From an uncultured Faecalibacterium sp. (GTDB lineage Bacteria; Bacillota; Clostridia; Oscillospirales; Ruminococcaceae): 7,455 nucleotides of DNA. The stretch's first letter is position 1, and each line of letters opens with the position of its first letter. Below the pieces are notes generated by a model. The model ran no database searches. It saw only the letters and a list, made by a program, of their open reading frames with translations, and was not told the origin of the DNA. The translations under genes and the position numbers were made by a program. The stretch is from contig CABQHF010000102.1 of NCBI GenBank assembly GCA_902463905.1, positions 1-7,455 of the forward strand. Direction: 5' to 3'. Shown here piece after piece: positions 5,373 to 7,455 of this stretch.

Positions 5373-6491
5373 TCAATGCTGCGAAAGCGCGGGGGTACGC
5401 CGCTGGGCCTGCCGCCGTGCGGCCGAGGTTTTGACGATCCAGCTGCGCCGCAGGTTCAACAGGGCGCACGCCAGCCAGATGAAGGCAAACACGATCACGT
5501 TCTGCAGCAGCATACCCCGCAGCGGGTGGTCTGTAAAGTGAGCCGCGAACAGATACCACGGAATGGCGATAAGCTCCACCGTGTGGATGCAGAAGATGTT
5601 CAGCGAATTGCGGCCGATGGCCTGCAGCCCCTGGGCGATGGGGCCGGTAAAGCGGTTGAGCCGCATGAACAGGCGGATGAACAAAAAGCCGGTGGCAGCA
5701 TCCAGCAGGATGCTCAGCGGGCCGAGGGTCCACTCGCCCATGGAGATGCAGTCGGTGCTCTGGGTCAGCAGGGCACCCACGGCTGTCAGGGCCGTGCCGC
5801 CCAGCAGGATGTACAGGGTGCGGCGGGACAGGGGCTTGTCCAGCCAGCGGTTCTTCTTGGCCAGATAGCCGATGTAAAGGTAGGGCACGATCACGGCCCC
5901 CTGCGAAAGGCTGAAGGGCAACTCCCACACCAGTGTGGTGCCCCAGCCCAGCAGCATGATGCCGAGCACAGCCCAGTGTGTGTATTTCTCCGGGAAGATA
6001 TTCAGGATGGCGTCCAGCAGCACCCAGCCGATCAGCAGCGAGAGCAGATACCACATGGGGCCGGTGGAAAAGAACTGCTGTCCGGCATAAGTAGTGGTGT
6101 GGGGCAGCCCCAGCAGAAAGCCGCCGGCCACCTTGAGGGTCTCGGTGACGCTGCTGGGGAAGTAATGGAACGCCATGTAGTGGCACAGCAGATGCAATAG
6201 CGAAGTGCACACCGCCGTGATGCAGTAGGGCTTGAGCAGCGCTCTGAGCTGCTGCTGGATGCACTTGCCGATGGAGCGCTTGCGGAAACCGTAGCCGCTG
6301 GCAATGAAAAAGGCCGCCATCAGGGCCTCACGATAGATAAAAGGGAAAAACGCTGTGAGCGACAGCCCGCCGGAGATCTGCATGGGGTAGAGCTCAGCGG
6401 TGTGGGCCAGCACGATGGTGATCATGCCCAAGCCCTTGAGCATGTCGAACATGCCGATGGAGTTGACGGTGCTGGGTCTGGTGCCTTCCAT
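5373..6491 (-). CDS. Membrane acyltransferase, Acyl_transf_3 family
   Basis: The 372-residue polytopic membrane protein belongs to the acyltransferase family 3 (OafA/WecH-like), which moves acyl groups such as acetyl or succinyl onto sugars of surface glycans. It shows the family's N-terminal pattern FDMLKGLGMITIVLAHTAEL (15-34) with the conserved His30, then FFIASGYGFRKR (61-72), GPMWYLLSLLIGW (144-156) and IGRNSLNIFCIHTVE (292-306), with about ten membrane spans between. There is no SGNH extension, so it is the short membrane-only form. The frame is open to 6728, but the ATG at 6489-6491 is preferred: AAGGAAGGA lies eight bases upstream, it starts directly before the FDMLKG motif, and the promoter start near 6573 lies inside the longer version. 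It is the first gene of the operon. The substrate is not visible. Confidence 0.9.
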   Translation of the reverse strand: MEGTRPSTVNSIGMFDMLKGLGMITIVLAHTAELYPMQISGGLSLTAFFPFIYREALMAAFFIASGYGFRKRSIGKCIQQQLRALLKPYCITAVCTSLLHLLCHYMAFHYFPSSVTETLKVAGGFLLGLPHTTTYAGQQFFSTGPMWYLLSLLIGWVLLDAILNIFPEKYTHWAVLGIMLLGWGTTLVWELPFSLSQGAVIVPYLYIGYLAKKNRWLDKPLSRRTLYILLGGTALTAVGALLTQSTDCISMGEWTLGPLSILLDAATGFLFIRLFMRLNRFTGPIAQGLQAIGRNSLNIFCIHTVELIAIPWYLFAAHFTDHPLRGMLLQNVIVFAFIWLACALLNLRRSWIVKTSAARRQAQRRTPALSQH

Positions 6492-6579
6492 GAAAAGGGT
6501 CCTTCCTTGCGCCGTCCGGAAACATGTGACCAACAGGCGCATACAGTAAAAAATGATCCATTTATAAGGATATAAGGCT

Positions 6580-6608
6580 AGTATAATGCTTTTTGTGCAC
6601 ACTGTCAA
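6580..6608 (-). promoter_or_regulatory. Near-consensus promoter of the acyltransferase operon
   Basis: On the minus strand TTGACA (6603-6608) is a perfect -35, with 17 bases to TATACT (6580-6585). Transcription would begin near 6573, giving an untranslated leader of about 80 nt before the 6491 ATG. This strength suggests high or tightly repressed expression; an inverted repeat (6614-6638) sits immediately upstream of the -35. Confidence 0.85.
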
Positions 6609-6613
6609 TTTTG

Positions 6614-6638
6614 AATTGCCCACCGCCGGGTGGCAATT
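6614..6638. promoter_or_regulatory. AATTGCC inverted repeat upstream of the operon promoter
   Basis: AATTGCC (6614-6620) and GGCAATT (6632-6638) flank an 11-base centre that can extend the pairing (ACC with GGT). The element begins six bases upstream of the -35 box, a typical activator or repressor position. A third AATTGCC occurs at 6734-6740, near the divergent promoter, so one regulator might act on both. The protein that binds it is unknown. Confidence 0.5.
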
Positions 6639-6653
6639 GTTGTCTTTACCGAT

Positions 6654-6706
6654 AAAAAAGCCCGGCAGAAGGGCCGAATTTCTGGGCAGACGGCACAGGC
6701 TGCCGG
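6654..6706 (-). terminator. Terminator-like hairpin between the divergent promoters
   Basis: CCGGCAG (6662-6668) and CTGCCGG (6700-6706) pair perfectly, with a smaller GCCC/GGGC hairpin inside. On the minus strand the structure is followed by GCTTTTTT. It points towards the acyltransferase promoter although no minus-strand gene lies upstream of it in the window, so it may insulate the operon from leftward transcription or be part of a regulatory structure. On the plus strand it has no U-tract. Confidence 0.4.
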
Positions 6707-6722
6707 ATGGAAAAAACAAGAT

Positions 6723-6775
6723 ATGCAAGTTTTAATTGCCAAAAATGGAAATTAAATGTTGCAAAAGCCTTGCAT
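6723..6775. promoter_or_regulatory. Nested inverted repeats overlapping the acyl-CoA synthetase -35
   Basis: ATGCAAG (6723-6729) and CTTGCAT (6769-6775) form a perfect outer pair, the right arm covering the -35 TTGCAT; TTTAATT (6731-6737) and AATTAAA (6750-6756) form a perfect inner pair. The arrangement suggests operator sites that cover the promoter, perhaps for two regulator dimers. Confidence 0.45.
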
Positions 6776-6798
6776 TGCCAGCGGCGGTATTGTATACT
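6770..6798 (+). promoter_or_regulatory. Promoter of the acyl-CoA synthetase gene
   Basis: TTGCAT (6770-6775) is followed after 17 bases by TATACT (6793-6798). Transcription would start near 6805, leaving a leader of about 70 nt that contains a small CCGGG/CCCGG hairpin close to 6829-6839. It diverges from the acyltransferase operon promoter. Confidence 0.72.
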
Positions 6799-6875
6799 GA
6801 ACACAATTGAAAAAGCGGCCTGGCCCGGGTGGACCCGGCTGCAGGAATGTAAAAAACAATGACGTGGAGGCTAAC

Positions 6876-7455
6876 ATGGTTCATTCGTTGTATCAGTCCC
6901 TGAACAATCTGGAAACGATCTACGCAGACCGGATCGGCATCCGTTATTATGATGAGGCCAAGGGTGGTGTGGTGGAGGTGCCCTTCCGGCAGTACGCTGC
7001 AGACCTGCGCCGGTTCGTGGCATTTTTACGCGGCCGCACCCCGGACCCCCTGGGGCAGCGTGTGGCCATCCTGGCCCGCAACAGCTACCACTATGTGATG
7101 TGTATGTACGGCGCTGTGCTGGCCGGGGCCGTGGCAGTGCCCCTGAACACCGGCAAAAACTGGGACGAGATCCGCTATGAGCTGGACCTGGTGGAGCCGG
7201 TGTGCGTGCTCCACGACGGCGAGTACCTGAGCCGGGAACCGGCCCTGGGCCAGGAGTATGGGGACCGTCTGGTGCCCATGGACGCCTTTACCGCCTTTGA
7301 GCCTGCCATGGACATTACCGAAGTGCCGGACCTCAGCGCACTGGCCTTTATCATGTTCACCTCCGGCACCACTGGCCGCAGCAAGGGCGTCATGCTGTCC
7401 CAGAAGAACCTGTTCACCGCCATGCCTGCCTTCCTGACCCCCTTTGAGGACGTGC
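6876..7455 (+). CDS. AMP-binding (ANL superfamily) acyl-CoA synthetase-like enzyme, N-terminal part
   Basis: The 193 visible residues are the beginning of an adenylate-forming enzyme that activates a carboxylic acid with ATP, typically before transfer to CoA or a carrier protein. The frame is open to the right edge. It shows ARNSYHYVMCMYGAVLAGAV at about 71-90 followed by PLNT, the usual family region, and the ATP-binding loop FTSGTTGRSKGVMLS at about 161-175. The adenylation-core and C-terminal domains lie outside, so the acid substrate cannot be told: a long-chain fatty acid ligase fits best, while a carrier-protein ligase (DltA-like or nonribosomal) is possible. The ATG is supported by GTGGAGG five bases upstream. 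It is divergent from the acyltransferase operon and may be controlled by a shared regulator. Confidence 0.93.
   Translation, partial: MVHSLYQSLNNLETIYADRIGIRYYDEAKGGVVEVPFRQYAADLRRFVAFLRGRTPDPLGQRVAILARNSYHYVMCMYGAVLAGAVAVPLNTGKNWDEIRYELDLVEPVCVLHDGEYLSREPALGQEYGDRLVPMDAFTAFEPAMDITEVPDLSALAFIMFTSGTTGRSKGVMLSQKNLFTAMPAFLTPFEDV

Noticed and set aside
5376..6200. Plus-strand open frame of 274 codons opposite the acyltransferase
   Set aside because: It is a shadow of a clear membrane acyltransferase, with the same Gln/His/Gly-rich composition and no family resemblance.
5317..6264. Upstream extension of the coiled-coil protein frame
   Set aside because: This part lies over the acyltransferase gene in another frame and reads as proline/histidine-rich noise; the start at 5316 has a good ribosome binding site and begins recognisable coiled-coil sequence.
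6492..6728. N-terminal extension of the acyltransferase to 6728
   Set aside because: The predicted transcript starts near 6573, inside it; the extra residues lack any family pattern, while the ATG at 6491 has a good ribosome binding site directly before the conserved motif.
1..7455. CRISPR array, insertion sequence, tRNA or rRNA
   Set aside because: No regularly spaced direct repeats, transposase motifs with terminal inverted repeats, or tRNA/rRNA signatures were seen.

Overview
The window looks like a chromosomal segment of a moderately high-GC, anaerobic Gram-positive gut bacterium of the Oscillospiraceae/Ruminococcaceae, most likely Faecalibacterium or a close relative. The reasons are CTG- and GCC-rich coding, strong AAGGAGG-type ribosome binding sites, oxygen-sensitive pyruvate formate-lyase, and Firmicute-style envelope polysaccharide genes. 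The genus is an inference from style and gene content; no marker gene is present to prove it.

Layout from left to right: (1) 1-376, minus strand, the 5' part of pflB (pyruvate formate-lyase), running off the left edge. (2) 377-1141, a gene-poor stretch of about 765 bases. It holds a minus-strand promoter near 595-623 that would give pflB a leader of about 210 nt with several hairpins. It also holds a strong plus-strand promoter (737-765) that fires into a hairpin-rich segment ending at a bidirectional terminator (1091-1143), with no convincing protein gene: a candidate structured non-coding RNA or structured repeat. (3) 1142-2641, minus strand, a tightly coupled two-gene unit: an LPG-synthase/flippase-like polytopic membrane protein (UPF0104 type) followed by a small membrane-anchored protein of unknown function. 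(4) 2819-6608, minus strand, a three-gene operon with a near-consensus promoter (TTGACA, 17 bp, TATACT) and a strong terminator: a membrane acyltransferase of the Acyl_transf_3 group, a coiled-coil protein with the SSSWKLTAPLR tail usually seen on polysaccharide glycosyltransferases, and a glycosyltransferase with a degenerate GT2-like N-terminus and a GT4 C-terminal half. (5) 6614-6805, the divergent control region, rich in inverted repeats built around AATTGCC and ATGCAAG. (6) 6876-7455, plus strand, the N-terminal third or so of an AMP-binding (acyl-CoA synthetase/ANL) enzyme, running off the right edge.

The central operon most plausibly builds and acyl-modifies a cell-surface polysaccharide or glycolipid: the GT4 protein transfers sugars, the coiled-coil protein may act as its partner or scaffold, and the acyltransferase adds acyl groups in the membrane. 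The neighbouring flippase-like protein and divergent acyl-activating enzyme fit a lipid/envelope theme, but a direct functional link is an inference. The most novel-looking parts are the promoter-driven, terminator-ended, hairpin-rich 772-1143 segment, the repeated GGTTAG-N6-CTAAC motif, and the stand-alone coiled-coil/tail protein.
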